NCBI RefSeq assembly: GCF_007859765.1
Contig: NZ_SIHJ01000002.1
Location: 496,001 to 560,000, forward strand
Direction of reading: 5' to 3'
DNA: 64,000 nt
DNA from: Posidoniimonas corsicana
GTDB taxonomy: Bacteria > Planctomycetota > Planctomycetia > Pirellulales > Lacipirellulaceae
Position numbers and translations under genes: made by a program
Part shown: positions 1 through 9,076 of the stretch, piece after piece
Layout: every line of letters starts with the position of its first letter
Numbering within the stretch: the first letter of the stretch is position 1
Notes under the pieces: model-generated
Seen by the model: the letters and a program-made list of their open reading frames with translations, nothing else
Told to the model about the DNA's origin: nothing
The model's database searches: none

Positions 1-2
1 TG

Positions 3-293
3 GTAAAGGTGCTCGCCCGGCCTCGAATCATGGCTCTCAATGGTCAGACGGGGCAATTCGCTATCCAAACCGACGAGGCGCCGATCAAGCAAATAAGCGT
101 GGAGCTACAGAACCGCCACAGCGGCGCCCAGGTGATCTTTCGGGCGCACGCGACTGTGGAAATTGATGAGCGCAAGCAGCAGCTCGACACGGCGTTCGCC
201 CTCGCGGAGGGTCAGTCGTGCTTGATGCGTCTTCGTCAGGAGGAGCCCGAGTCCGACGCTGATGACCTCTACCTGCTCGTGACGCGGGAGTAG
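3..293 (+). CDS. C-terminal fragment of a possible secretin-type protein
   Basis: The reading frame is open from the window edge, so the true start lies upstream. The visible 96 residues begin with V-K-V-L-A-R-P-R-I-M-A-L-N-G-Q-T, which resembles the 'sPrilalnnq.a' stretch of type II/III secretion secretin domains. The rest is a short beta-rich tail ending in LYLLVTRE. Planctomycetes often carry secretin-like proteins of unknown partner. No membrane segment is visible in this part. The assignment rests on one motif and is weak; it could be any beta-rich secreted protein. Confidence 0.4.
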   Translation, partial: VKVLARPRIMALNGQTGQFAIQTDEAPIKQISVELQNRHSGAQVIFRAHATVEIDERKQQLDTAFALAEGQSCLMRLRQEEPESDADDLYLLVTRE

Positions 294-542
294 AGAGCCG
301 CCGGTCGATGGCGACGATCCTCAGCACACCGCATGCCGAGACGTCCACGGCGCCAGGCCTGGCGCGTGCGGATCGGAAGTTTCCCGTCGTTCACGTTGGC
401 GAACCGGGTGTCATGAGACTTGCTTGTGGTTCGCGCCGTATATTCCCACGGCCGCGGCAAGAAGCACGCGCGGGCAACGAATAAGCGAGCGTCCCCACCG
501 GGTTGCGAACAACCCGGCGCCTCCAACCGGAAAGCAACGTTC

Positions 543-737
543 ATGAAGTGTGCGATCTGCAACACCGACGCCCAGGCGGTATGCAAGTTCTGCGGGCGCG
601 CCGTGTGCGGCGAGTGCGCCTCGCAGCGTGAGTACCGCAGCGGCGCGGCGCCCAAGTACTTCACCCAAACCGCCAAGAGCGCGATCATCGTTTCCAACGC
701 GATCTGGTGCCGCCAATGCCATGTTGAGACCGCCTAA
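543..737 (+). CDS. small zinc-binding (B-box-like) protein
   Basis: A 64-residue protein starting MKCAICNTDAQAVCKFCGR. It has eight cysteines: CAIC, CKFC, CGEC and WCRQC, with a late His. That is enough for two zinc sites in a B-box or zinc-ribbon pattern. The ATG at 543 was preferred over an upstream in-frame start because the cysteine motif begins at once and upstream residues look non-coding. The next gene lies 7 bp away on the other strand, so the two are convergent. The role is unknown; proteins of this kind usually mediate protein contacts. Confidence 0.65.
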   Translation: MKCAICNTDAQAVCKFCGRAVCGECASQREYRSGAAPKYFTQTAKSAIIVSNAIWCRQCHVETA

Positions 738-743
738 GTGGGC

Positions 744-1322
744 CTAGATGGCGCCGCGGCCGGCCACTACGGCGATGGAAGTGACGGCCACCCAGCCAAA
801 CACCACCGCGAACACCAGCCGGTGGGCCACCGGCATCGACCACACCCCAACCGCGCCGCCCAGCATCGCCGCCACCATCAGCACTGCGGCCAGGTTGGCG
901 CGACGGAGGGTCAAGTGGTCGAGGCTCCGATTCCCCGCTATCCGAGCCAGCCCCAACGACCACCCTGCCAGCGACAGGCAGATCGCTACGATGTGCGTCT
1001 TGGTCAGCGGCGTCTGCGAGTCGGTCGACTCGATCGGCAACGCCGCCACCGCGAAACCGACGCCGAACGTCGCCAGCAGCGACGAAACCCACCGGTCGCC
1101 CAGCAGCCGGCCGTAGCACCAGCCGAAAATCGTCAACGCGAGCCCCACGCCCAGGAAGCCAATAACGTTCCAGCATACGGCGTAAGGCTGGCCGTCGGCG
1201 CCCAACTCGCTGACATAGCTCTGCCAGGCGTCAAACCCAGGCGTCAGGCTAGCGATGACCAGCAGCGCCGCCACGAAGACGACAACCGAAGCAAGACCGG
1301 ACGCGGCGCAGGTGAGTCGCAT
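744..1322 (-). CDS. DUF998-like integral membrane protein
   Basis: The 192-residue product has about six hydrophobic helices. The first is at residues 10-28 (VVVFVAALLVIASLTPG), followed by a loop with YVSELGADGQPYA, then helices near 50-70, 80-95, 110-125, 143-163 and 168-188. The first-loop pattern 'YVSELGA' and the topology fit the DUF998 family of small membrane proteins, whose function is unknown. It is convergent with the zinc-binding gene at 543. No charged catalytic motif is visible. Confidence 0.7.
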   Translation of the reverse strand: MRLTCAASGLASVVVFVAALLVIASLTPGFDAWQSYVSELGADGQPYAVCWNVIGFLGVGLALTIFGWCYGRLLGDRWVSSLLATFGVGFAVAALPIESTDSQTPLTKTHIVAICLSLAGWSLGLARIAGNRSLDHLTLRRANLAAVLMVAAMLGGAVGVWSMPVAHRLVFAVVFGWVAVTSIAVVAGRGAI

Positions 1323-1417
1323 TAGCTGTCTGTGAGCAGAGCGTGGAGGAGAGAGAAGGGCTGGCGCCGCAAACGCTGTTAGGGCGAGATCAAAGGCCTC
1401 TTGCTGCCCTGAGCCCC

Positions 1418-2554
1418 CTACCGATCGTCGTCTAGTCTATCCGCCCTGTCGGTCAGTTCCGAGAGCGTGAGCCTGACGAACCGCAGGCCCTGGGCACCGC
1501 GCTCGTAGAGGACGCCGATACCGCCGTCCGGGCAGACGGTCATGCTGGAGTACGCCGCAGGGCCGGGGTCGATGACCTTGCCGTCGCTCCAGGTCTGGCC
1601 ATCGTCGTAGCTGATCCGCAGCGTGAGGTTCTTCCGGCCACGCGGCGAGTTCGCGTTGCAGAATAGTAGCCGCTCCGGCTTTCGCCCGTCAGATCTGGAC
1701 CGGTAGCGGAGGAGGCTGGCGTTGCACGCGGGGTCCACCAACCGCGGATCCGCCGCCGACGCCCACGTCCGCCCGTTGTCGTGCGAGCGGTGGACCCACC
1801 GCACAGACTTGCCGTTGACCCGCGAGTTCACCATCAGAGCGCCGTCGGACAACTCGACCACCTTCGACTCGTCGCCGGGCGAGATGGCTGCGTCGTTGAG
1901 GAACCAAGTCTCGCCATGGTCGCGACTGCCGAACAGCCGCACTCCGCGTTTCAGGTTGACCAGCGTGTGCAGCAGGTCGCCGTTGCTCCGCTGGATGCCG
2001 CGCCCCGAAGTGATGAACTTGAAGTCCTTCTTCCAGTCGGGCGGAGTGAGGTCATCGGTGATATCAATGGGGGCCTGCCAGCTAGCTCCGCTGTCTGCGC
2101 TGCGCTGCACGTACAGCCTGAACTCCCCGGGCGCCTGGTCCTGATCCATGACATTGTAGAAGCAGAACACGACGCCCGTCGTGCTGTCGACGATCAACGA
2201 CGGGTCCGACGCGGGCCTGCCGTCGCCGAAGTCGCAGACCACTTCGATATCGGTCCACGTCTCGCCGCTGTCCTTGCTGCGTCTCAGAACGATGTCGATG
2301 TCCCGCGAGCCGATAAGGTCGTGGGGATTGGCCCGGCGGGCGTCGCAGCAGGCGAGGAGGTCACCGTTTGGCGCGGTGATCAGCGCCGGGATCCGGTAGG
2401 TGTGAACGCCGCCGGCGCCGGACACGAACAGGTCGGTCGAGCTGAGCAGATCCGGCCTACCGCTCGGCCGCGTGTCCTGCGCCCTACTGACGTCAGCAGT
2501 CAGCACATTAAAGCACAACAGGGCGAGCAGAGCTCTCCGCACGCAGGTCATCAT
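1418..2554 (-). CDS. exo-alpha-sialidase (GH33-type), secreted
   Basis: The protein has an N-terminal signal peptide (ALLALLCFNVLTADVSRAQ) and a six-bladed sialidase fold signature. The arginine motif TYRIPALI lies at residues 52-59. Five Asp-boxes follow: SKDSGETW, SADSGASW, SRDHGETW, SHDNGRTW and SYDDGQTW. The family removes terminal sialic acids from glycans; the substrate here is not visible. The start is set at the MM pair before the signal peptide; an in-frame ATG 24 codons upstream would give a non-signal extension. Length (378 aa) suits a bare catalytic domain. It is divergent from the amidase. Planctomycetes use many such secreted hydrolases on algal or animal glycans. Confidence 0.9.
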   Translation of the reverse strand: MMTCVRRALLALLCFNVLTADVSRAQDTRPSGRPDLLSSTDLFVSGAGGVHTYRIPALITAPNGDLLACCDARRANPHDLIGSRDIDIVLRRSKDSGETWTDIEVVCDFGDGRPASDPSLIVDSTTGVVFCFYNVMDQDQAPGEFRLYVQRSADSGASWQAPIDITDDLTPPDWKKDFKFITSGRGIQRSNGDLLHTLVNLKRGVRLFGSRDHGETWFLNDAAISPGDESKVVELSDGALMVNSRVNGKSVRWVHRSHDNGRTWASAADPRLVDPACNASLLRYRSRSDGRKPERLLFCNANSPRGRKNLTLRISYDDGQTWSDGKVIDPGPAAYSSMTVCPDGGIGVLYERGAQGLRFVRLTLSELTDRADRLDDDR

Positions 2555-2754
2555 CACCACTCCGCTACTTTCACTAGAGTGAGCGTCCGTCAACATATTG
2601 GGGCCGGCCGCCCGCACGCCAGGCAAACCTGCCGCAGTCTATCACAAGCCGAGCCACCCATTGGCGCCGGCCGCCGATTGGACTAGCGGCGGGCGGCGTG
2701 GCCATAATGGTAGCCCGCAGGCGCTCCCCCGAACTATCTGCCGAGAGTACCCAT

Positions 2755-4467
2755 ATGCTGCACCGCCGTGGTTTGCTGCGCCTGGTTGCCGGCGCGGCCG
2801 CGATTCCCGCCGTGATGCAGCGGGCGCTCGCGGCCCAGCTCGAGTCCGGCGCCGCGGTCAACGCCGAGATGGTCCGCCAGGCCGAGTGGATCGCCGGCAT
2901 CGAGTACACCGATGAACAGCGGGAAGAGCTCGCGGAGTCTCTGCGGCGTAGCCTCCGAGATTTCGAGGCCCTCCGCCAGGTCGACATCGACTACTCCACG
3001 GCGCCCGCGCTGCAGTTCAATCCGGCGCCGTACCTCAAACCTGCCGCACGGATCGTGCGTGACGCGCAGCCCACCGATGCGGCGCCGCCCGAGCTCCCTC
3101 TGACCGACGAGCAGCTGGCGTTCCTCCCGGTGACCGAACTCGCCGCGCTGCTCCGCACGCGGCGCGTGACGTCGCGCAAGCTGACCAAGCTGTCGCTCGC
3201 GCGGCTCAAACGCTTCAACCCGCTGCTCCGCTGCGTGATGACAATCACCGAGGAGCTCGCCCTCCGCCAGGCCGATCAGGCCGACCGCGAGATCGCCGCT
3301 GGGCGCTACCGCGGGCCGCTGCACGGCGTGCCGTGGGGCGCGAAGGACCTGATCGCCGTGGACGGGCACCCCACGACCTGGGGCGCGCCGATGTTCAAGG
3401 ACCGCGTGCTCCGCGACACGGCCACCGTCGCCCGCCGGCTGGACGACGCCGGCGCGGTGCTGGTGGCCAAGCTTACGCTCGGCGCGCTCGCCCAGGGCGA
3501 CCACTGGTACGACCAGTTCACCCGCAACCCGTGGGACCCCGAGCAGGGCTCCAGCGGATCGTCTGCCGGTTCCGCCAGCGCGGTCGCCGCGGGCCTGGTC
3601 CCCTTCGCGTTGGGAAGCGAAACGCTCGGCAGCATCCTGTCGCCCGCCGAGCGCTGCGGCGTCACGGGGCTGCGGCCGACCTTCGGCCGCGTGAGCCGGG
3701 ACGGCTGCATGACGCTTTCCTGGACGATGGACAAGATCGGGCCGATCACCCGCTCGGTGGAAGACGCCGCGTTGGTGCTCAACGCCATCCACGGGAGCGA
3801 CCGTCGCGACCCCACCGCGGTGGATCAGCCGTTCACGTGGCCGCCCACGCGCGACCTCCGCTCGCTGCGGGTCGGCTACTTCAAGGAGCGGGCCGACCGC
3901 CCAGAGATGGACGTCCTCCGCCGCATGGGGGTGCAGCTGGTTGAGATCTCGCTGCCGGACGACCTGCCGGTCTGGCCGATGACCGTGATGCTCAACGTCG
4001 AGGCCACCGCGGCATTCGATGAGTTCGCCCGCACGGGCGTTGAGGAGGGGCTGAACCTCTGGCCAGCGACTTTCCGGCGGCACCAGTTCACGCCCGCGGT
4101 CGAGTACCTCCGCGCGGCGCGCCTGCGGACGAAGCTGCTCGACCGGATGGAAATTCTGATGCAGACGGTCGACCTGTACGTGGAGGGCGACGACCTGGCC
4201 ATCACCAACCTCACCGGGCACCCCAGCGTGCGCGTGCCCAGCGGCTTCCGCGAGCGCGGCGCGCGACGCACGCCCCGCGCCCTGAAATTCACCGGCCGGT
4301 TATTCGGCGAGAGCGAGCTGCTGTCGGTCGCGCACGCCTACCAGCAGGCGACCGGCTGGCATCTGGAGCGCCCGCCCGTCGAGCGGTTCCTGGCCGAGCA
4401 GCAGGAAGCCGAGCGCCGGGCCGCCGCTGAGCAGGACAAACAAGCACCTGCCGACCCGCCCGAGTGA
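2755..4467 (+). CDS. amidase-signature family hydrolase, exported
   Basis: A 570-residue amidase-signature enzyme hydrolysing amide bonds, substrate unknown. The Ser-Ser-Lys triad is visible: Lys about 197 in GVPWGAKDL, Ser about 267 in GSSGSSAGSASAVAAGL, and the nucleophile Ser about 293 in GSETLGSI. In the amidase consensus the last block is usually followed by IRxP; here it reads ILSP, so the arginine is absent. The N-terminus, HRRGLLRLVAGAAAIPAV, looks like a Tat or Sec leader with paired arginines, so export is likely. The start at 2755 puts this leader first; an upstream in-frame ATG at 2698 would bury it. The C-terminal tail is rich in Glu and Gln. Confidence 0.88.
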   Translation: MLHRRGLLRLVAGAAAIPAVMQRALAAQLESGAAVNAEMVRQAEWIAGIEYTDEQREELAESLRRSLRDFEALRQVDIDYSTAPALQFNPAPYLKPAARIVRDAQPTDAAPPELPLTDEQLAFLPVTELAALLRTRRVTSRKLTKLSLARLKRFNPLLRCVMTITEELALRQADQADREIAAGRYRGPLHGVPWGAKDLIAVDGHPTTWGAPMFKDRVLRDTATVARRLDDAGAVLVAKLTLGALAQGDHWYDQFTRNPWDPEQGSSGSSAGSASAVAAGLVPFALGSETLGSILSPAERCGVTGLRPTFGRVSRDGCMTLSWTMDKIGPITRSVEDAALVLNAIHGSDRRDPTAVDQPFTWPPTRDLRSLRVGYFKERADRPEMDVLRRMGVQLVEISLPDDLPVWPMTVMLNVEATAAFDEFARTGVEEGLNLWPATFRRHQFTPAVEYLRAARLRTKLLDRMEILMQTVDLYVEGDDLAITNLTGHPSVRVPSGFRERGARRTPRALKFTGRLFGESELLSVAHAYQQATGWHLERPPVERFLAEQQEAERRAAAEQDKQAPADPPE

Positions 4468-4706
4468 CGCTCTCGTGGGTGGCCTCTGCTGCTCGTGTAC
4501 GGTGTCGCCACCAAGGCAAGCGCCGGCCGCCTGCTCTGCTGGCGTCCAACCAGCACGCCCTGCCGCCAGCCTGCGGGCAAACGGCTGCGGTTGTATGCGG
4601 CGATACCTTGGGGGGCCTCGCGGGTTGGGTAGAATGCCGGGGCGCCGCGTTGGGAACCACGCGGCCGCCCTGCCCTCACCTCCCACCGGTCCCTCGAAAG
4701 GCAACG

Positions 4707-5849
4707 ATGCACGCCCCCAACCTCTACCGCTACGCCCTGACCGTGCTCTCCGCTGCCCTGCTGCTCGGCGGCGCCCCGTCGGCGCACGCCCAGGAGTTCA
4801 GCAAGGACAAGGCGAAGATCAAGCCGGTCCCGGTCGCCGACGGCGCCGCCAAGATCTCGCCCGCCAACACGCAGATCGAGTTCATCGGCCTGCACGTGGG
4901 CGACGACCCCAAGCCGCGGCTGGGCGGCTTCGCGAAGTGGGAAGGCTCGCTCGGCGTGGAAGACGGCAAGCTGAAGTCGGTGACCGTCAAGATCGACACC
5001 ACCTCCATCTGGACCGAGTTCGACAAGCTCACCACCCACCTCAACGCGGCGGACTTCTTCCACACCGCCGAGCACCCCACCGCCAGCTTCCAGAGCACCC
5101 AGATCAAGCCCGGCAAGCAGGCGGGCACGGTCGAGATCTCCGGCAAGCTGACCTTCATGGGCACGACCAAGCCGCTCACCTTCCCCGCCAAGGTCACCGT
5201 CGATAAGAGCGGCGTGGTGCTGACCAGCGAGTTTGACTTCGACCGCATCACGCACGGCATCGCCGGCCACGAGGGCGGCGTTGAGCGGCTGGTCAAGCTG
5301 AGCGTGGTGGTGGGTCAGCCGTCGACGCGCGGCGGCAAGCCGACCGCCGCGCAGGCCGCTTCGTCCAAGACATCGGCGGCGCCGGTCTCTGGTCTGCCGG
5401 TCGGCGGCGAGGTCGAGCCGTGGGAGCCGGTGCACGTGTCCGGCCCCCACAAGGGCACGCAGGCCTGCCCGGTCTGCACCTACATGAAGGCGCCCGCGGT
5501 GGTCGCGTTCGCCAAGTCTGGCGACAAGACCCAGCAGATGCTCACGCAGCTGGAGCAGCTGCTCGCCAAGCACAGCGACGACAAGCTGAAGGCGTTTGTC
5601 GTGGTGCTCGACGCGCCGCCGGTGATGGTCACCAGCATGGCGAACGGCTCGCGGCTGCGGCTGACCTCGCTCTGCTACCTCGCGCCCAAGACCCGCGAGG
5701 CGGACCTCGAGAAGTACAAGATCGACCCGTCCGTCGAGAACACGGTGATGGTCTACAAGGACTACACGGTCACGGCGAACTTCAACAACCTGGACGTGGC
5801 CGAGGACCCGGACAAGCTGCCGCAAGCCGTTGACGCGGTGCTGCAGTAG
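4707..5849 (+). CDS. secreted YceI-domain protein with C-terminal thioredoxin-like domain
   Basis: The 380-aa product has a signal peptide ending PSAHAQ. Residues about 35-210 form a YceI lipid-binding barrel: the opening NTQIEFIGLHVGDDP, then HLNAADFF, then the typical GKLTFMGTTKPLTFP and DRITHGI. YceI proteins bind polyisoprenoid lipids in the periplasm. After a low-complexity Ala/Ser linker, residues about 235-380 contain ACPVCTYMKAPAV. This resembles a thioredoxin or peroxiredoxin-like fold with a CPVC motif, as seen in planctomycete proteins. The arrangement suggests a lipid carrier joined to a redox or scaffold domain. The start follows a GAAAGG-like ribosome site. Confidence 0.85.
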   Translation: MHAPNLYRYALTVLSAALLLGGAPSAHAQEFSKDKAKIKPVPVADGAAKISPANTQIEFIGLHVGDDPKPRLGGFAKWEGSLGVEDGKLKSVTVKIDTTSIWTEFDKLTTHLNAADFFHTAEHPTASFQSTQIKPGKQAGTVEISGKLTFMGTTKPLTFPAKVTVDKSGVVLTSEFDFDRITHGIAGHEGGVERLVKLSVVVGQPSTRGGKPTAAQAASSKTSAAPVSGLPVGGEVEPWEPVHVSGPHKGTQACPVCTYMKAPAVVAFAKSGDKTQQMLTQLEQLLAKHSDDKLKAFVVVLDAPPVMVTSMANGSRLRLTSLCYLAPKTREADLEKYKIDPSVENTVMVYKDYTVTANFNNLDVAEDPDKLPQAVDAVLQ

Positions 5850-5911
5850 CGGCCGTACACCATGCGCTGGGCGACCTGCGCAGCCGAAGTGTAGGCAGAC
5901 CTGGTTCCGCG

Positions 5912-7438
5912 CTACTGCCCCAGCTCGTCTTCACTGGCCCGCTCGCCAATCTCTGACGCATTGGAGTTGGCCGACTCCCTGCGCGAAGGGAAGTCCTGGA
6001 AGGTCGCCAGGTGCTGCTGCACGATCCGCTTCGCCGGGCCGAACGCCCACATATTCTTGCCGAGGAACTCCATGTAGTTGCCCGACTCCTCGGCCGCCTT
6101 CTCGAACGGGTCACGGCGGAGGTTGAACAGCAGCGGCGCCCCCAGCTTCTCCTTCGGGCCGAACCAGCCCTCGTTCTGCACGATGAAGTGGGCCTTCCAG
6201 TCGTTGTAGCGGACCGCCTGGAGGGTCGACCCCTCGTAGTAGATGATCTCGTGGCGTTTGGACGGCCCCTTGCCCGTGAGCAGGTCTAGCTGGTTGTAGC
6301 CGTCCAGATGCACCTTGTAACCCCCGTAGCCGTCGAGGAGCCTGGCCGGGAGGTCGTCTGGCCCTCCCGCGGCCGCGACAAGCGTCGGCAAGAAGTCGAG
6401 GCCGGCGAACAGCTCGTTGTTCACCGCGCCGGCGGGCACATGGCCGGGCCAGCGGACCACCATCGGGACGCGGAAACCGCCCTCCCAGGTGGTGCCCTTC
6501 TCGCCGTGGAACGGGGTCATGCCGCCGTCGGGCCAGGTCATGATCTCCGGCCCGTTGTCGGACGTGAACACGACGATCGTGTTGTCGGCTATCCCGAGCT
6601 CGTCAAGCTTGCCGAGCACCTTGCCGACGTTGTCGTCCAGCTCCTTCATCACCACTTCTTGCAGGCCCATCCCGTCTTTGCCAAGGAGCTTCTCGTACTC
6701 CTCGGAAAGGTGGGTGTAGATGTGCGCCCGCGCGGGGCACATCCAGCAGAAGAACGGCTTGTCCGCGTCCGCTTGCCGCTCGATGAAATCGAGGGTGCGA
6801 CGGGTAACCTCGTCGTCGAGCGTCTTCATCCGCTCCGGCGGGCAGGGGCCGTCGTCCTTGACCTCCTGCCCACCGCCCTCGGTGGCCACGCAGTCAACCA
6901 CGTTCCGCGGCGCGAAGGCCTCCCCCTCAGGGCCGGTTGGGAAGTCGTAGTCGGCCGTGTACTCCATCGCGTTCAGGTGGTACAGCCAGCCCCAGTACTC
7001 GTCGAAGCCATGCATGGTCGGCAGCGCCGCGTCGGTGTCCCCCAGATGGTTCTTGCCAAACTGCCCGGTCGCGTACCCGAGCTTCTTAAGCAGCGCCGCG
7101 ACCGTGGGGTCGTCGTCGCTCAGCCGCGCGGGATCGCCCGGCAGGCCCACCGTGTGCAGGCCGTTGCGGGCTGGGAACTGCCCGGTCAAGAACGCAGAAC
7201 GCCCCGCCGTGCAGCTTGGCTGGGCGTAGTAGTCCGTCAAACGCATCCCTTCCTTGGCAATACGATCGATGTTCGGGGTGCGGCTGCTCATCACCCCGTG
7301 GTGGTAACAACTGGGATTCGACCACCCAACGTCGTCCGCCATGATGAAAACGATGTTCGGCTTGTCGGCGGCGCCGGCGCCACCGCAGGCCACGATGCAG
7401 GTAAGTACGGTAAACGCAAATCGGCTGGCTGTATTCAC
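5912..7438 (-). CDS. arylsulfatase (type I, formylglycine-dependent), secreted
   Basis: A 508-aa sulfatase with signal peptide FAFTVLTCIVACGGAGA. The metal-binding start KPNIVFIMADDVGWS lies at residues 26-40. The active-site cysteine is C76 in SCTAGRSAFLTG, the C-x-A-x-R form converted to formylglycine by an FGE-type enzyme. Further family blocks are KNHLGD, YWGWLYHLNAMEY, TSDNGPE and GEKGTTWEGGFRVPMVVRWPG. It cleaves sulfate esters, probably from sulfated polysaccharides. It stands alone with no visible partner. Many planctomycetes hold tens of such genes. A maturase gene is not in this window. Confidence 0.95.
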   Translation of the reverse strand: MNTASRFAFTVLTCIVACGGAGAADKPNIVFIMADDVGWSNPSCYHHGVMSSRTPNIDRIAKEGMRLTDYYAQPSCTAGRSAFLTGQFPARNGLHTVGLPGDPARLSDDDPTVAALLKKLGYATGQFGKNHLGDTDAALPTMHGFDEYWGWLYHLNAMEYTADYDFPTGPEGEAFAPRNVVDCVATEGGGQEVKDDGPCPPERMKTLDDEVTRRTLDFIERQADADKPFFCWMCPARAHIYTHLSEEYEKLLGKDGMGLQEVVMKELDDNVGKVLGKLDELGIADNTIVVFTSDNGPEIMTWPDGGMTPFHGEKGTTWEGGFRVPMVVRWPGHVPAGAVNNELFAGLDFLPTLVAAAGGPDDLPARLLDGYGGYKVHLDGYNQLDLLTGKGPSKRHEIIYYEGSTLQAVRYNDWKAHFIVQNEGWFGPKEKLGAPLLFNLRRDPFEKAAEESGNYMEFLGKNMWAFGPAKRIVQQHLATFQDFPSRRESANSNASEIGERASEDELGQ

Positions 7439-7744
7439 GGGACAGGTGCTCTCTGAGATGTGTCGTCGAGGAAGCCGCGCGTCGGGCGAACCGCCCGGAG
7501 ATGAGACCCGTATTGTAGGCTAAATCCGCGGCGTGGGGTGTCCTGAGCACCTGCAAGATCCCAGAAATCTCTTGCCTGCCGAAACCGCCCTGCCCGCTCG
7601 ATGCAGGGCTGAATACCGATACCGCAAACAGTGACTTCGGGCGCCCACATCAGGCTCGCGGGCTCCCTCGCTCTGCTATGAGAGCAGCAAGCGGAAGACC
7701 CTGTGTGAGAAGCAATCCTCTCGGACCAAACTCCTGAAGTCCGC
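7439..7744. other. intergenic region without recognised genes
   Basis: About 300 bp between the sulfatase start and the end of the NPYQSP-type membrane protein. It should hold the sulfatase promoter, but I see no convincing -35/-10 pair, hairpin or small gene. Confidence 0.4.
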
Positions 7745-8458
7745 TTAGTCGCTACCGGCCGCTCGTGTTTGATCTGCGATGGTCGCGCCGATTCGTTCGG
7801 CCGCTAGGTCCTCCTCTCTTAGGAACGGCCAGGCGTGCCAGTCGCCGGCGAGTCTCCAGGCTTGCAAGGCGGGTGACTCGACGCGGGACTGGTAGATCAG
7901 CACCCACAGGCTCAGCACCAGCACCGCTGCGCTGGGGACGACCAGCACCGAGGCGAACAGCCAGTCATTGCCGAACAGCAGCAGCGGCAGGCAGATAACG
8001 AGCATCGCGATTGATCCCGGCAGGCCGAGGTTGAGCGCCAACGCCCAGGCGGCGCGGCGGGCGGGTTCGCTCGGCGGGGGCGGCCACTGGTAGGGGCGGT
8101 CGGTCCGCAAGAACAGCACGCACCGGGCGGCCGCCTGCTTTTCATCGCCGTTGACGCGGTGGCGGCCCTTTAGCCGGTAGGGCATCAACACGTCGCTGCT
8201 GTACAGGCCCCAGCCGAACCTGGCGATCTCGCGGACCGCGTCGTCGGGCGAGTCTTCGTAGGCGTCGAAGTAGAGGTCGTCGAAGTCGTCGTTGGTCATC
8301 CGCCCCGTGACCAGCCGGCGGAGGTCCCGCGAGAGTTTGTCCCGCTGGTCGCGGTCGACCACGCCCGAGCCCCACCCGCCGGCGTACCGCCCGGCCGCCG
8401 CCGGCAAGGCGCCACGCGAGCAGTCGTGCTGGGGGGACTGGTAGGGGTTTGTGGTCAT
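7745..8458 (-). CDS. planctomycete NPYQSP-type membrane protein
   Basis: A 237-residue product starting MTTNPYQSPQHDC. The N-terminal NPYQSP motif is common in membrane proteins of this phylum. A soluble part (residues 25-125) carries many acidic residues (DDFDDLYFDAYEDSPDD). Two hydrophobic helices follow at about 145-167 and 172-193, then a cytoplasmic tail. The start was set at this methionine, not the in-frame ATG 15 codons earlier, because of the NPYQSP convention. Function is not recognisable. Confidence 0.65.
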   Translation of the reverse strand: MTTNPYQSPQHDCSRGALPAAAGRYAGGWGSGVVDRDQRDKLSRDLRRLVTGRMTNDDFDDLYFDAYEDSPDDAVREIARFGWGLYSSDVLMPYRLKGRHRVNGDEKQAAARCVLFLRTDRPYQWPPPPSEPARRAAWALALNLGLPGSIAMLVICLPLLLFGNDWLFASVLVVPSAAVLVLSLWVLIYQSRVESPALQAWRLAGDWHAWPFLREEDLAAERIGATIADQTRAAGSD

Positions 8459-8503
8459 GGGAGGGGCGGAGGGCTTCGTCAGGTACGCATCGCCCCTGTT
8501 CAA

Positions 8504-8941
8504 CTAGCTGGTGCCATCCTGCCAGAGTATCCGCCCGTTGCATTGCACCAGCAGCTTTTTGTACTCCATCGAATGCATTGGAGGGCACGCCCGCACTGCC
8601 TCCATGAACACGCTCGGCGGCTGGTAGCGGTGGGCGTTAATGTAGTGTGAAATCATTGCCGGACAGACGTAGATCCGTTGGTCGTACGGTATGAAGAGGT
8701 TCGCGTTCCCCACGGCTTCCCCTTCGAATTGGCACAACTCGCACTCATGGACGCCCATGGAGACAAACGGCTGCCATGGATTGACCAAGAACTCCTTCAG
8801 CCGTTGATACACGTCTTTAGGCGTCGGGCCCGTAGGAATCGGCGAGGAAGCTCCCAGCCAGCCTACCGCTAGAATGTGCACGCCTCCCACGGGTAGGCAT
8901 GAGCAAGGCTCTAAGTCCACTACAGCGGCCATCCACACCAC
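8504..8941 (-). CDS. conserved hypothetical protein with CxxC motif
   Basis: A 145-residue product. The region ECELCQFEGEAVGNANLFIP followed by VCPAMISHYINAHRYQPP looks like a compact fold with a Cys-x-x-Cys pair, one later Cys and a His pair, possibly metal-binding. The first 40 residues look less conserved and the true start may be internal. It lies 45 bp upstream of the NPYQSP-type membrane protein on the same strand, so the two may be co-transcribed. No function can be named. Confidence 0.5.
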   Translation of the reverse strand: MVWMAAVVDLEPCSCLPVGGVHILAVGWLGASSPIPTGPTPKDVYQRLKEFLVNPWQPFVSMGVHECELCQFEGEAVGNANLFIPYDQRIYVCPAMISHYINAHRYQPPSVFMEAVRACPPMHSMEYKKLLVQCNGRILWQDGTS

Positions 8942-9076
8942 TCTTTCTGTATGGTGAGTTCGCAGGGCGGGTGGATTTGTAAGCTCAGTAGGCTCTCCAG
9001 ATCAAGCCGTTGCGTTGCCAACTGGGGTACTCGGCTTCCCCTGCGTCTCAACACCTAGGCTGCCACCCACCAACCG

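Noticed and set aside
2734-4221. Long minus-strand frame opposite the amidase
   Set aside because: It mirrors the real gene in a high-GC region, has His/Arg/Gly-rich low-complexity composition and no motif. The same holds for the long frames opposite the sulfatase (6308-7456), aminotransferase (10503-11807), YceI gene (4338-5825) and pdxA (17204-19090).
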